Source: an uncultured Finegoldia sp.
GTDB lineage: Bacteria; Bacillota; Clostridia; Tissierellales; Peptoniphilaceae
Reading direction: 5' to 3'
DNA: 49,870 nt
NCBI RefSeq assembly: GCF_900766215.1
Contig: NZ_CAAFUQ010000075.1
Coordinates: 1-49,870 of the forward strand
The position numbers and the translations under genes were made by a program. Positions 25,135 to 34,678 of this stretch are shown here, piece after piece. The notes below the pieces were generated by a model, which did no database searches, had not been told where the DNA came from, and was given only the letters and a program-made list of their open reading frames with translations. Positions within the stretch are counted from its first letter, which is position 1, and each line of letters opens with the position of its first letter.

Positions 25135-25463
25135 TTAATAACCATAATATCTGTTCATTTTTCTAAAATTCTTAAAAGCTTTACTTACAGTATTATATAA
25201 TGTGGATTGTTTCATATTTATCTACTTGCATATTCCTTTAGCGGATTTTTTCCTGAGATAATTTTCATATATAATCTTCTGTTGTTTCTCTTATAATTTC
25301 CTTACTTTTTCGTACAAGTTTTTGACTTCTAATCTATATTCAAAGCCCTGTTCAATATACTTTCCAGATTCAATAAAATTCATAATTTCCTCTTCATCTT
25401 ATATTTGATAATATAGCGATTCAATACTTCTTCTAGGATTTTTCTTTAAATAATAAAATCTAA
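25135..25463 (-). pseudogene. Decayed gene of unknown family (in-frame stops)
   Basis: One minus-strand frame runs from about 25463 to the TAA at 25135 with coding-like sequence, interrupted by TAA (25399-25401), TAA (25291-25293) and TAG (25222-25224), all in the same frame. Pieces read, in order, KNPRRSIESLYYQI, DEEEIMNFIESGKYIEQGF, EKQQKIIYENYLRKKSAK and MKQSTLYNTVSKAFKNF. The final piece ends ...RYYGY and is followed by a proper terminator. The family was not recognised. Three nonsense codons in an otherwise continuous frame point to decay. Confidence 0.5.
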
Positions 25464-25714
25464 GTCAAGATTTAAGATAAACATTAAAAGGAGCACAAAT
25501 GAGTATAACACACACGATAATTCAGATATATGTAGACAATATCGCAATGCAGTAGAACTTTATTATAATGATACGACCACTATTAAGTATTATTCATTGG
25601 AATGTTGCATAAAAAAATGCAAAAAGTGAACCCATTGACTTGGAAGAAATATGAAAAATAATCAAGAAAACATTTAAGACAAAGTACAAAAAGCAAGGCT
25701 ATCACGCCTGTTAA
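25455..25714 (+). pseudogene. Decayed gene fragment of unknown family
   Basis: Plus-strand coding-like frame containing NEYNTHDNSDICRQYRNAVE and then YYSLECCIKKCKK, ending at TGA (25627-25629). After a shift the sequence continues as SEPIDLEEI, a stop, KIIKKTFKTKYKKQGYHAC and TAA (25712-25714). One frameshift and at least one nonsense codon are needed to join it. No start codon with a clear product fits. The family was not recognised; it may be the relic of a mobile or defence gene. The rest of 25715-25922 holds only a terminator and AT-rich spacer. Confidence 0.4.
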
Positions 25715-25741
25715 TTAATAACTACACATCAAAATTGAACA

Positions 25742-25774
25742 TTTAAAAATCGGATTTGATATCAAATCCGATTT
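25742..25774 (-). terminator. Terminator of the capsule operon
   Basis: 25747-25774 is a perfect 28-bp palindrome (AAATCGGATTTGAT and its complement); on the minus strand the stem is followed by TTTTTAAAT. It lies about 150 nt after the flippase stop, the first terminator downstream of the whole polysaccharide gene set. Confidence 0.8.
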
Positions 25775-25922
25775 CGTTGGCTTCGTTTATTTTGTAATTT
25801 TCCTGATTAATAGACTAGTATAAATAAAATATTTGATGAAAATTCACATTTGGATATTAATTCCAGAATGTAGTCAATGTTATGCTTCCACACTATCAAA
25901 ATAAACTTGCTAATATGTTTGT

Positions 25923-27440
25923 TTATATAAATTTCTTTATTTTACCAAATATGTAGTTTTTTTCATCTGAGTTCATAGCCATGCTAAAAATTATTATAAA
26001 ATAACTTATTGTGTACATCATAACGTGACTAATAAATTCTATATAAAAGTTTGACATTTTTATTTTTTTTATCAAAATCCCTACGAATAGCGATAAAATC
26101 GCATATCCAAAAATAGGAATAACATTTTTCCAAAACATTTTAATATCAAGTCTGATAACTTTCAAATAAACTCTATTCATAAATATCCATGATGCCATTA
26201 TAATAGAAACCGTCGTTGCCAATGCTGCACCATACATTCCATATTTTTTTGAAAAGAAAAATGTTAAAAATACATTTAAAATTGCTGATATAAATAGAAT
26301 CCTAGCTTTGTACCAATTTTTATTTTTAACAAGCAAAATTACATTTCCTGAACTTTGTATTAAATCAATAGAGTATGGTATCATTAAAAGTAATGCTACG
26401 TAGTATGCTCCAGCAAAATCTTTACCCGCAATAATAAAAATAAATTCTTTCCCAAAAAGTATTACACCCGTTAACATTAACAGCACTAAATATGCCTGAT
26501 ATCTTCCAATTCTTGTAAAAATTTCTGAAAGTTTTCTTTCTTTGTCTGGCGTTTCATTTAACCTTGTAATCATAGGTACAATAACACCTGTAATTACAAC
26601 GCCTGTACTAATGAAAATTGAATTAAATTGAGAACCTATCGAATATACGGCAACTGTTTCTGTTCCATACAACCATCCAAGAATTATTTGATCCGTTTTC
26701 CAAAAAATCTGATCTGCAATTGAAATCAATAGCACCGATGCCGATAGCCCAAATATTCCTCTTATTAAATTATCATCCTTAAAATGATACTTAATTTTAA
26801 CATTTAGTTCTCGTTTAGAATAATAAAGACAAACAATTACTAAAAATATATTCATAATTAACTGTATTACAACAATTGTAGATGCATATGGATACTTCTT
26901 AATCATTAATAAGACCGATATTGGTTGTAGAATTGTTATAATTAAATCTAACAACTTTCTAAATACAAATTTTTCATTTGCAAGTATTGACGCAGAATAT
27001 ACAGATCCATTTAAATATACGATAATATTTATTATCATTATCCTAAACATAAATAAGGCTTCATTTAATTCATGTTCAGATAAACTTTTAAAGAAATTAG
27101 ACTTAAACAAAAAAGTAATCGGTAATGAAATTATTACTACTATAATTGACATTACAATAAATATTCTTCTACTTATAGCTAGCGTATTTTCCATTTTGAC
27201 TTCATCGTTTTTTATCAGATATTCTGTGTAGTATTTCATAACCGAAGCATTTAATGATGTATACATTGATGAGAAATATGCTATGATAGACCCTATAAGT
27301 TGATAAAGTCCATATTCACCCTTCCCAATATTAGAAAGTAAAATAGGAATATATGTGATTGAAACTATAGCGGAAATTACAGTGTTTGCAATACTTAGTG
27401 CAACCGCTATTTTTTTATTATTATTTACACTTTCCTTCAT
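25923..27440 (-). CDS. wzx: Polysaccharide flippase (Wzx-like, MOP superfamily)
   Basis: Membrane flippase, 505 aa, about 14 hydrophobic segments, matching oligosaccharide flippases of the MATE/MOP superfamily. The N-terminal pattern SIANTVISAIVSITYIPILL followed by GKGEYGLYQLIGSI is typical of this class. AGAGGG lies 7 nt before the ATG at 27438-27440; a further in-frame ATG at 27467 has no site, so the inner start is used. It turns lipid-linked repeat units to the outer face for polymerisation by the adjacent Wzy. It is the last gene of the operon and strongly AT-rich. Confidence 0.87.
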   Translation of the reverse strand: MKESVNNNKKIAVALSIANTVISAIVSITYIPILLSNIGKGEYGLYQLIGSIIAYFSSMYTSLNASVMKYYTEYLIKNDEVKMENTLAISRRIFIVMSIIVVIISLPITFLFKSNFFKSLSEHELNEALFMFRIMIINIIVYLNGSVYSASILANEKFVFRKLLDLIITILQPISVLLMIKKYPYASTIVVIQLIMNIFLVIVCLYYSKRELNVKIKYHFKDDNLIRGIFGLSASVLLISIADQIFWKTDQIILGWLYGTETVAVYSIGSQFNSIFISTGVVITGVIVPMITRLNETPDKERKLSEIFTRIGRYQAYLVLLMLTGVILFGKEFIFIIAGKDFAGAYYVALLLMIPYSIDLIQSSGNVILLVKNKNWYKARILFISAILNVFLTFFFSKKYGMYGAALATTVSIIMASWIFMNRVYLKVIRLDIKMFWKNVIPIFGYAILSLFVGILIKKIKMSNFYIEFISHVMMYTISYFIIIFSMAMNSDEKNYIFGKIKKFI

Positions 27441-27498
27441 ATTTTCTTCCCTCTTGTGTACGTACATTCATTCGTGAACAATGTCAATTAATTTCCGT

Positions 27499-28950
27499 TT
27501 AAATTTTAATTATTTTTCTTCTTTTCCGTATATTATTATAAACTATCACTACAAAATTTATCAAAACTATAGCAACCAACACTTCTGATTTTAAAAACAA
27601 ACTAATTATGCTATCAGCATTTGATCTGGGAATCATTAACAAACTCCCTATTAACATTAATGTTATACTTCGTCCTAAAATTGTTTTAGAAGTAAATGAT
27701 GAGCATTTTTTTATAACTATACCATATACATAGCTGAAAATCAAAACTCCAAAATAGCCAAAATCATTGTATGCTTCTGCAATATAACATGTGCCTAAAC
27801 CTCTACCTCTTACATATCCATATGGTAGAACAAGATATGAAATAATATGTGCAAACGAATTACCATTTATTGCTTTTTGAATACTATTTCCACCAAATGA
27901 ATTGAAGTTAAATAGTATATTACTTATAGGATTATATTTCAGTGCTTCAATAGTAGATCCGAATGAATAAATTTTTCTGGGAATTTTATGTTCATATAAT
28001 TTTCCATATCCTATTACACTTGAACTTACTCCTTGCTTTACAAAAATATCTATAAATGATGATGATCTATTCGTTTCAAAAATTGTGTTATTAAATCTAA
28101 TGCTTCCTACTATATCCAAGCCAATAATAAAAAAAGGTACTATTATCATTAATGTTATAATTTTGCGTTTACTTATCCATTCATTCTTCCCAGAATTATC
28201 CGAACTTCTTAGAATAAAATATATAAAAATTAACGAAACATTTACAACAAATATAGATCTGTTCCCTGTCATCAATGTAATAAAAGAATATATTAAAAAT
28301 AATAAAATAGGAAAATTTGCTTCTTTCTTTTTTGGTAATGTAGAAAGATAAACAAAGAAATAGATTCTACATCCATAAGCGAATAAAGTAATCAAATATG
28401 GAATTCTAACTGCTTCATCTATATACAATTCCGTGTATCCTACTTCTCTAACCTTTATTACTCTTAATATTTCAATAATAATATAAGGTATATAAGAAGT
28501 ATAATATAATATTAGGCTAGCCTTTCTAAATAATTCATCGTTGTATATTTTAGACTTAACCCTAATTCCGTTTATATTTACCGATGAAGTATAATATCCT
28601 ACTGATATTCCTATTAAGGAAATTAACAATGATAAATATATATGATTATGCGTTGTTGTGTCAAAAAGCACCACTCCATTTGAATACCCAAAAAATTCAT
28701 ACAAAAAATACGATCCTAATAAAAACATAAAATAACATATCAGAAACATTATTAGAACAATATTTTTCTTATAGTTTTTTATGTTGAAGACCATAAGCAT
28801 TACAAATAAAAACATCACTAAAAAAAATAAAGTATTAGTTTCACTAACTACTGAAATAATAAAAAATATCAATAGAGTAATAATAGATATTATAATGTAT
28901 TTTGCATTAAATTGTCTGCTTTTATTACTTATATCTGATAAATTATTCAT
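27499..28950 (-). CDS. wzy: Oligosaccharide repeat-unit polymerase (Wzy-like)
   Basis: Hydrophobic protein of 483 aa with about 12-14 membrane segments and a long extracellular loop in the second half (around residues 295-345), the layout of O-antigen/capsule polymerases. The TLMTGNRSIFVVNVSLIF segment near 230 resembles oligosaccharide repeat-unit polymerase family proteins. The ATG at 28948-28950 shares its A with the upstream TGA; AAAGGAG precedes it. It would join repeat units flipped by Wzx. Sequence conservation in this class is low, so the call rests on topology and position. Confidence 0.75.
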   Translation of the reverse strand: MNNLSDISNKSRQFNAKYIIISIITLLIFFIISVVSETNTLFFLVMFLFVMLMVFNIKNYKKNIVLIMFLICYFMFLLGSYFLYEFFGYSNGVVLFDTTTHNHIYLSLLISLIGISVGYYTSSVNINGIRVKSKIYNDELFRKASLILYYTSYIPYIIIEILRVIKVREVGYTELYIDEAVRIPYLITLFAYGCRIYFFVYLSTLPKKKEANFPILLFLIYSFITLMTGNRSIFVVNVSLIFIYFILRSSDNSGKNEWISKRKIITLMIIVPFFIIGLDIVGSIRFNNTIFETNRSSSFIDIFVKQGVSSSVIGYGKLYEHKIPRKIYSFGSTIEALKYNPISNILFNFNSFGGNSIQKAINGNSFAHIISYLVLPYGYVRGRGLGTCYIAEAYNDFGYFGVLIFSYVYGIVIKKCSSFTSKTILGRSITLMLIGSLLMIPRSNADSIISLFLKSEVLVAIVLINFVVIVYNNIRKRRKIIKI

Positions 28951-30176
28951 CAAATCTCCTTTAAATGATTTATAAAATCCTTATAGTTTACTGAGTTTCT
29001 AAATTTTTTTTCCCATATTTTTCTTGAATTGTATTTATAAGTATTATACAAGTTAGAATCCATAAACTTGATTTTTAAAATCGCTTCTATTAATTGTTCT
29101 TCTGTTAAATTAGCATCTAAGAGTATCCCATTTTCTCCATTAATTACAGCTTCTGATGTGCCACCTACATTTGTAGCGATTACTGGCATACCTACAGATT
29201 CCGCTTCCATTATAGAAACAGGTAACCCTTCTGATTCACTAACATTAATGAATACTGAAAATTCTTCGTTTTCGATAATGTTCAAATATTTATCATTATC
29301 GCAGAATCCCCTAAAATCTACTGAAATATTTTGTCCACAATTTTTAATAATGTCTTTTATTTCTTCTAAGTATTTTTCGTCTCCATCTCCATAATGCACC
29401 CACTTGATGTATCCATCTTTTATATTTGTAAGAGCACCTGCTATAACATGAATTCTCTTAATTCTAGCAATTCTAGAACATGTTAATATTACAAAATTTC
29501 TATTATTTATTTTGTTATTAAGTTTTATTTCTTTTGTACCTAGTCTATGAAGAAAGGTTTTTTTATTTAATTCATCATAATTTTCTAGATATCTCATTCC
29601 GTCTTCTGATATACAATGTATTTCATCAATTCTACTGTATAGATAGCTTCTATATGGCAAATAATTTTCCTTATTTCTAAACTCAAATATATCTTGCGCA
29701 TGACATCTAGATACAACCTTAGCATTAGGAAAAATATCTTTTAATCGGCAGCAGGCCAAGCTAGAAAACCCTACCCTATATGTATAAAAAATAAGATTTT
29801 CTGTCTTTAACATTTGATTTTTATCAAATACTTTTTTTATATTACTTAATACCAATTCGCTTTTAGATGAAAATAAGAAAAGACGTTTTAGAGAATTAAA
29901 AGTTAATTTTTTCGTTTCTACCATATATTTTAATTCACTAATCATATCTTTCCTGAAAATACTTCTTATTAAACATATAATCCTATGAATAATTGAATTG
30001 TAATGTATACCTAACTTGCCAATTTTGAAATAGCTAGGAATGTTTATATGCGTATTACTATATTCATGGCCTTTTACTGTGAAAAAAAATATTTTATCTT
30101 TCTCGTCATAATATTTTACTTCTTCATTTAGATAAATTTCATCCTGCATAAAGTCAGAAATTATTATTAATGTCAT
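28950..30176 (-). CDS. Glycosyltransferase family 4 (GT-B)
   Basis: Cytoplasmic or peripheral glycosyltransferase, 408 aa. The C-terminal half is a Glycos_transf_1 domain with LTCSRIARIKR at 231-241 and the catalytic EX7E motif (Glu316...Glu324, in ESEGLPVSIMEAE), followed by PVIATNVGGTSE. It adds a sugar to the lipid-linked precursor by a retaining mechanism. It is the only recognisable conventional glycosyltransferase in the locus apart from the initiating phosphosugar transferase. Overlaps wzy by 1 nt; 1-nt gap to the upstream ATP-grasp gene. Confidence 0.9.
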   Translation of the reverse strand: MTLIIISDFMQDEIYLNEEVKYYDEKDKIFFFTVKGHEYSNTHINIPSYFKIGKLGIHYNSIIHRIICLIRSIFRKDMISELKYMVETKKLTFNSLKRLFLFSSKSELVLSNIKKVFDKNQMLKTENLIFYTYRVGFSSLACCRLKDIFPNAKVVSRCHAQDIFEFRNKENYLPYRSYLYSRIDEIHCISEDGMRYLENYDELNKKTFLHRLGTKEIKLNNKINNRNFVILTCSRIARIKRIHVIAGALTNIKDGYIKWVHYGDGDEKYLEEIKDIIKNCGQNISVDFRGFCDNDKYLNIIENEEFSVFINVSESEGLPVSIMEAESVGMPVIATNVGGTSEAVINGENGILLDANLTEEQLIEAILKIKFMDSNLYNTYKYNSRKIWEKKFRNSVNYKDFINHLKEI

Positions 30177-30177
30177 T

Positions 30178-31233
30178 CTATTTCCTTTCTAACTTATCTA
30201 ATACTTTAGAGTAAAATGGTAGCTTCCCTATTTGATCAGGCATTTGAACAACATCTGGATCTGATGCGCTATTACCTTCAATAATACAAATAGTTCCATC
30301 ATTTTTTATAGCTATATCCCAACCTACATATCTAATATTTTTATTAACATCAGCAGCTCTTTTGACTGTTTCAAGCACATTTTCCCAGTATGGAATTTTA
30401 AATCCTACTATTTGTTTGTTTGATCTTGGGTGAAATATATATCTATTATTTTTTTTATCTATTGCTTGTGTATATACTATTCCAGTATCTATATCTATTA
30501 GTGCCGCAAGTCCTAAATGATGAAAATTATCTGTGCATCCTTTTCCATTTCCACACCTAAATACAGCGTTCATTATTTCAATAGTTTTACCTGTATTTAT
30601 AGTAACAACTCTTAATGTATTTACTGATGACGGATTGAAATCTGACATTTCTTGGTTCTGTATAATTAATTCTTCTAAAATTACATTCATAGCACGTAAT
30701 TCCAAATACTTTTGCTTCAAGTCTGATATTGCATCGTAATCTAGTATTCCTATTCCATTTCCACCGCTACCATCTTTTACCTTATACATAGAAACCGGGA
30801 ATTTAACCACAAACTCATGAAACTCATCATATGTTGCTTTGCTTAAATCTATCCAAGCTCTCCCAAGAAATTCAGTGTAATTTTGGTAAAATATGCTCTT
30901 ATCATCAAACTCTTTAGTTTTTAATTTTCCATTACAAATAGTCACTATTTTTTTCCATTTACGAGCTACAATAAATTTTTTTCTATCATATGATCTTCTA
31001 TAGAAAAATTTATATTGAAAATAATCATTTATTCCACATCCGTATCGTAGTGTACACCGTATAAAATCTAAAATAATATAAATTTTTTTAAAAAAGCCGA
31101 CATTTTCTTCTATAAAGTACTTTTGCAATAAATTATATTTTTTTAAATGAACAGTTATATATTCAATTCCTCTTGAACTATTATATCCTGTAATTTTCTG
31201 AGTATGATTGTCGGTTTTATCATTTTTTTTCAT
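30178..31233 (-). CDS. Sugar-transfer-associated ATP-grasp protein
   Basis: ATP-grasp enzyme of the ATPgrasp_ST type found in polysaccharide loci, 351 aa. The KVKDGSGGNGIGILDY glycine-rich loop (~160-175), VNTLRVVTINTG, FHHLGLAALIDIDTG and the C-terminal WDIAIKNDGTICIIEGN (metal-binding Glu/Asn) are typical. The ATG at 31231-31233 overlaps the previous stop as ATGA; a TTG four codons upstream is less likely. ATP-grasp enzymes join a carboxylate to an amine, thiol or hydroxyl through an acyl-phosphate. Here it probably attaches an acid or amino acid to the sugar chain (inference). Confidence 0.8.
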   Translation of the reverse strand: MKKNDKTDNHTQKITGYNSSRGIEYITVHLKKYNLLQKYFIEENVGFFKKIYIILDFIRCTLRYGCGINDYFQYKFFYRRSYDRKKFIVARKWKKIVTICNGKLKTKEFDDKSIFYQNYTEFLGRAWIDLSKATYDEFHEFVVKFPVSMYKVKDGSGGNGIGILDYDAISDLKQKYLELRAMNVILEELIIQNQEMSDFNPSSVNTLRVVTINTGKTIEIMNAVFRCGNGKGCTDNFHHLGLAALIDIDTGIVYTQAIDKKNNRYIFHPRSNKQIVGFKIPYWENVLETVKRAADVNKNIRYVGWDIAIKNDGTICIIEGNSASDPDVVQMPDQIGKLPFYSKVLDKLERK

Positions 31234-32225
31234 TTTACAATCCAATTTCCTTTATCGTATTCAACTGCCAATTCATATAAACTATTTGCTAGACACACAT
31301 CTATAAGAGCTAATCCTACAGAATTGAAGTAAATAAATTCATTATTGCTTTCTCTACCTTTTTTTCTTCCATTTATTATGTCAACAAGGTCAGAATATAT
31401 ATCGCTATCTTTCAATAATCCTTTTTTGTACATCTGTGAAATTGTCTGCGTCCTATGTTTTACACATTCCCAACTATCACAAATAATCTTATTTGCGCTT
31501 AATGCTACATCAAATTCATCTTCAAGTCCTGCAACATGAATGTACAAGCTTCCTTCTTTTATCCATTTTTTCTTCAAGACCTTCTCTTGGGAACTAATGG
31601 CTGTAATTATTATGTCGCTATTACTAGCAGCTTCTTCATAATCATTCGATGAATTAATAAATTTTACATCTGGATAAAGCTTCTCTAACTCATTAATTAA
31701 ATCTGTAATTTTAGTTTTTGTTCTTGAAGAAAAATAGCATGTATTTATTTCTGGAATGACACATTTTATTAATTTAAAGTGAGCTTTAGCTTCTTCACCT
31801 GCACCAATAAATCCTATAACCTTTGAATTTGATTTAGCCAAATACTTAGCAGCAATTGCTCCAACAGCTGCAGTCCTTAGACTAGTTGCTAATGATGAAT
31901 TTAATATTGCTTTAAGCTTTCCCGTTTCTGTTTCAGACAACAAAGTAAATCCTTCAACATTATCTATTTCTTTTTTCTTATTAGATGGAAAAACTGATAT
32001 CCATTTTATCCCTGAAATGTTTTTATCTAAAATAGTAGCAGGAAGGCAGTTAATTCTGTTCTGAGTTCTTTCATCTATTATTAGCGATGTTTTATCATGT
32101 TGTATTACAGTGTCAGATTGAGTTAACAATAACGCTTCTTGAACTGTTGATAATATATAATCATAATTTTCGTTTATCAATGAATATATATCTTCAGATG
32201 ATATATATAGGAATTTGTCTTTCAT
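31230..32225 (-). CDS. Ornithine cyclodeaminase/mu-crystallin family enzyme
   Basis: NAD(P)-dependent enzyme of the OCD/mu-crystallin family, 331 aa. The Rossmann segment VIGFIGAGEEAKAHF follows the SLATSLRTAAVGAIAAKYLA helix characteristic of the family; a VAGLEDEFDVAL stretch resembles the conserved active-site loop. GGGAG lies 5 nt before the ATG (32223-32225), which overlaps the upstream stop by 1 nt. Members include ornithine cyclodeaminase, alanine dehydrogenase, ketimine reductase and the SbnB-type amino-acid conjugating dehydrogenase. In a capsule operon among ATP-grasp ligases it most likely makes or modifies an amino acid or opine-like substituent (inference). Confidence 0.85.
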   Translation of the reverse strand: MKDKFLYISSEDIYSLINENYDYILSTVQEALLLTQSDTVIQHDKTSLIIDERTQNRINCLPATILDKNISGIKWISVFPSNKKKEIDNVEGFTLLSETETGKLKAILNSSLATSLRTAAVGAIAAKYLAKSNSKVIGFIGAGEEAKAHFKLIKCVIPEINTCYFSSRTKTKITDLINELEKLYPDVKFINSSNDYEEAASNSDIIITAISSQEKVLKKKWIKEGSLYIHVAGLEDEFDVALSANKIICDSWECVKHRTQTISQMYKKGLLKDSDIYSDLVDIINGRKKGRESNNEFIYFNSVGLALIDVCLANSLYELAVEYDKGNWIVK

Positions 32226-33478
32226 TATATCTCCCAAATTGTAAACAACATATTTTCGTCATTTTCGTCACTTACATCTAGTACATCTTTCGACTTTTTA
32301 AATGTATCATTAATTTCCTCAATCGTATTGCCCGTAACATGCAAATATCCAAACACCTGTAGTGTAGTCCCTGAAGCTGGTATAGTATCTCCTATTGAGT
32401 GTGATTGAACAAATTCATGAACTCCTTGTATTTGTCGCAATCTATCTATGCCTCTTATTTGTTTTATAGTACAAGGTTTAATTTGTATAGGTAAAATTGA
32501 ATATAATTTGTTCTTATCGTGATTTACTTCAGTAATATCATCAAAATTCTTATATAGTCCATTTCCATATAACGAATGATTAATAAGTATCTTCATCTGA
32601 TTTATACCATAAAAATACTCTACTGGATAGTAAGTCAATGAACCTCCATATCTGAATCCTATCTCATTGAAAATAAATTTATTTTCATAATAAAAAGATT
32701 CAATCCATATAGCACCATATTCGATTTCCTGATCTTTTATCATTTTTATAGCTTTCGCATTTGTGCTCTCTAAATATTCTGCCTCATGGATGGAAGGAAA
32801 TACTTGTAGTGCCATAACAGGCGCTGCGTTTTCTTCTATTTTTTTTGATTTTTTATCACTCATGCCACAATATTTTACTATTCCGTCTTGAATTGTATAT
32901 TGTATGATTACGCTATCTGATGGAATATATCTTTCAATTAAGATATTCTTTGATTTCGAATTATTTAGCGCCTTATCGATACCTGCCTTTAGTTGTTCTT
33001 TATTTTTACAAATACTTATTCCAGTTGATCCGTTGTTATCCACTGGCTTAGTAACTAAAGGATAGTACTTCATATCATCTAGCTTATCATCCCCGATATC
33101 AAATGTCTCTGTTACGTCAATTCCGTGTTCTATACATTTATCTTTGAATATTCTTTTATTTGTAGACATTTCCCACTGTTTTCTGTTTGTGTAGTATGGC
33201 AAACCTAATCTTTCACACAATTCAATTGCTATTGGTATATTCACTTCACTTGCTCCAGCATATATGCCATCTACCTTCTTATTAATGCACAGTTCGTATA
33301 CTTTTTCAATATCTATTGTGCTAATTGAATAAGATTCATCTGCGATTGATTTTACTACAGCTTTTGGCAATTCTTGATTATCTACAGCTATTAATTTATA
33401 TCCTTTTTCTTTTACGTATCTCGCTGCATCAAGAAAATAATTAGAAGCACCTAAAAAAAGTATAGTTTTATTGTTCAT
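32225..33478 (-). CDS. ATP-grasp carboxylate-amine ligase (second)
   Basis: ATP-grasp ligase, 417 aa, with an N-terminal pre-ATP-grasp Rossmann domain (TILFLGASNYFLDAARYV), a central ATP-binding region (VTKPVDNNGSTGISICKN) and a metal-binding FIFNEIGFRYGGSLTYY segment. GAGG lies 6 nt before the ATG at 33476-33478; the frame overlaps the upstream ligase by 11 nt. The build is that of carbamoyl-phosphate-synthase-like and amino-acid ligases. With its neighbour it could make a peptide bond or attach an amino acid to a sugar acid or amino sugar. The substrate is unknown. Confidence 0.83.
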   Translation of the reverse strand: MNNKTILFLGASNYFLDAARYVKEKGYKLIAVDNQELPKAVVKSIADESYSISTIDIEKVYELCINKKVDGIYAGASEVNIPIAIELCERLGLPYYTNRKQWEMSTNKRIFKDKCIEHGIDVTETFDIGDDKLDDMKYYPLVTKPVDNNGSTGISICKNKEQLKAGIDKALNNSKSKNILIERYIPSDSVIIQYTIQDGIVKYCGMSDKKSKKIEENAAPVMALQVFPSIHEAEYLESTNAKAIKMIKDQEIEYGAIWIESFYYENKFIFNEIGFRYGGSLTYYPVEYFYGINQMKILINHSLYGNGLYKNFDDITEVNHDKNKLYSILPIQIKPCTIKQIRGIDRLRQIQGVHEFVQSHSIGDTIPASGTTLQVFGYLHVTGNTIEEINDTFKKSKDVLDVSDENDENMLFTIWEI

Positions 33479-34664
33479 TTTCAACCTCTATTTTAATCAT
33501 CTTAATTGCTCTTTCCGCGTTTTCAATAGCTTCAATTTCGTTATCTCCCTCTGCTATTACATGGCCAATTCTGTCCCTACTATTTTTTATTTCTGAAATA
33601 TTGTCCCCTTCCTTTACACATATTTCAATTTCTATTATTCCCGGAAGATTTTTCGCATCGTTTAATCTTAGAACACTTTTTATTTTCCCTGGATTTATAT
33701 TAAAATAACGAATAGCAGAGCCCTTTTGGTTTTTACTTGGTAAAACTACTTTTTCATTCAGTGATATTTTAAGCATTAATTCTATCATATCTATTCCTGT
33801 GCTTAATGGTACTAAATTGCTCGTGATGAAATCTCCTCCCATCCTAGCTCCCATTTCTATAACTTTAGGTCCTTCTTTAGTAATCATGACCTCTATGTGA
33901 GCAGGCCCGTTTTTTACACCTATAGACTCACATGTAGAACTTACTAAGTGTCTTAATTCATTCATTAATTTTTGTTCAATATTTGCTGGTTGGCTATGTC
34001 CAAGTTCAACAAAATATGGACTACCTGTTGTCTCTTTTTTTGTAACTGCTAATATATTTGAAACTCCATCAATACACATAACTTCTATACTGATTTCTTG
34101 TCCTACTAAATACTCTTCAATAATTACTGATCCGTTTCTACTAAAACCTTTACTGTATATAATAGCATCGTTTAGTTGGTCTATTGATTCTACTAGCTTT
34201 ACTCCTCTACTCCCAGAGCTATCCGTTGGCTTAATAACACATGGAAACTTTATAGAATATTGATTATAATCATAATTATTTTCTTTTTCTAAAATAAAGT
34301 ACCACGGATGTGGTACGCCGTCTTTTTCAAAAGACTGAATCATAAGTGCCTTATCGGTAGCCTTAAGAGAGGACTCATAACTTATTGAAGTTAAACCTAG
34401 CTTTTCAGATGAATAAGCTATTGATCTGACTGGCATATCTGTAGCGGTTGTTACAATTGCATCAGCCTTAAATTTTTTCGCAATTTCATATACACCTTTT
34501 TCATCCGTCGTGCTAACACAAAAAAACTCGTCCGCTTGTTTAACACAGACTGCATTTTCATTATAATCAACAATTCCTAAATAATATCCATCTTCAATAA
34601 CCTTGTCTATTAAAGGTTTTTGTAAAATGGAGGCTCCCAACACTAATACTCTCTTTTTTTTCAT
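33468..34664 (-). CDS. ATP-grasp carboxylate-amine ligase (first)
   Basis: ATP-grasp ligase, 398 aa, arranged like its downstream neighbour: N-terminal RVLVLGASILQKPLIDKV Rossmann domain, ATP-binding FPCVIKPTDSSGSRGVKLV loop (~140-160), IIEEYLVGQEISIEV, and a metal-binding HIEVMITKEGPKVIEMGARM segment near 265. The C-terminal ~90 residues resemble the extra domain of PurK/BacD-type ligases. The two ligases are distinct sequences, not a recent duplication, which suggests two successive ligations. Product not predictable from sequence. Confidence 0.85.
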   Translation of the reverse strand: MKKKRVLVLGASILQKPLIDKVIEDGYYLGIVDYNENAVCVKQADEFFCVSTTDEKGVYEIAKKFKADAIVTTATDMPVRSIAYSSEKLGLTSISYESSLKATDKALMIQSFEKDGVPHPWYFILEKENNYDYNQYSIKFPCVIKPTDSSGSRGVKLVESIDQLNDAIIYSKGFSRNGSVIIEEYLVGQEISIEVMCIDGVSNILAVTKKETTGSPYFVELGHSQPANIEQKLMNELRHLVSSTCESIGVKNGPAHIEVMITKEGPKVIEMGARMGGDFITSNLVPLSTGIDMIELMLKISLNEKVVLPSKNQKGSAIRYFNINPGKIKSVLRLNDAKNLPGIIEIEICVKEGDNISEIKNSRDRIGHVIAEGDNEIEAIENAERAIKMIKIEVENEQ

Positions 34665-34678
34665 ACTATAGTAAACCT

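Noticed and set aside
25500..25555. Short peptide gene starting ATGAGTATAAC with AAAAGGAG before it
   Set aside because: Only 18 codons, while another frame over the same DNA is more coding-like and extends on both sides; treated as part of the relic.
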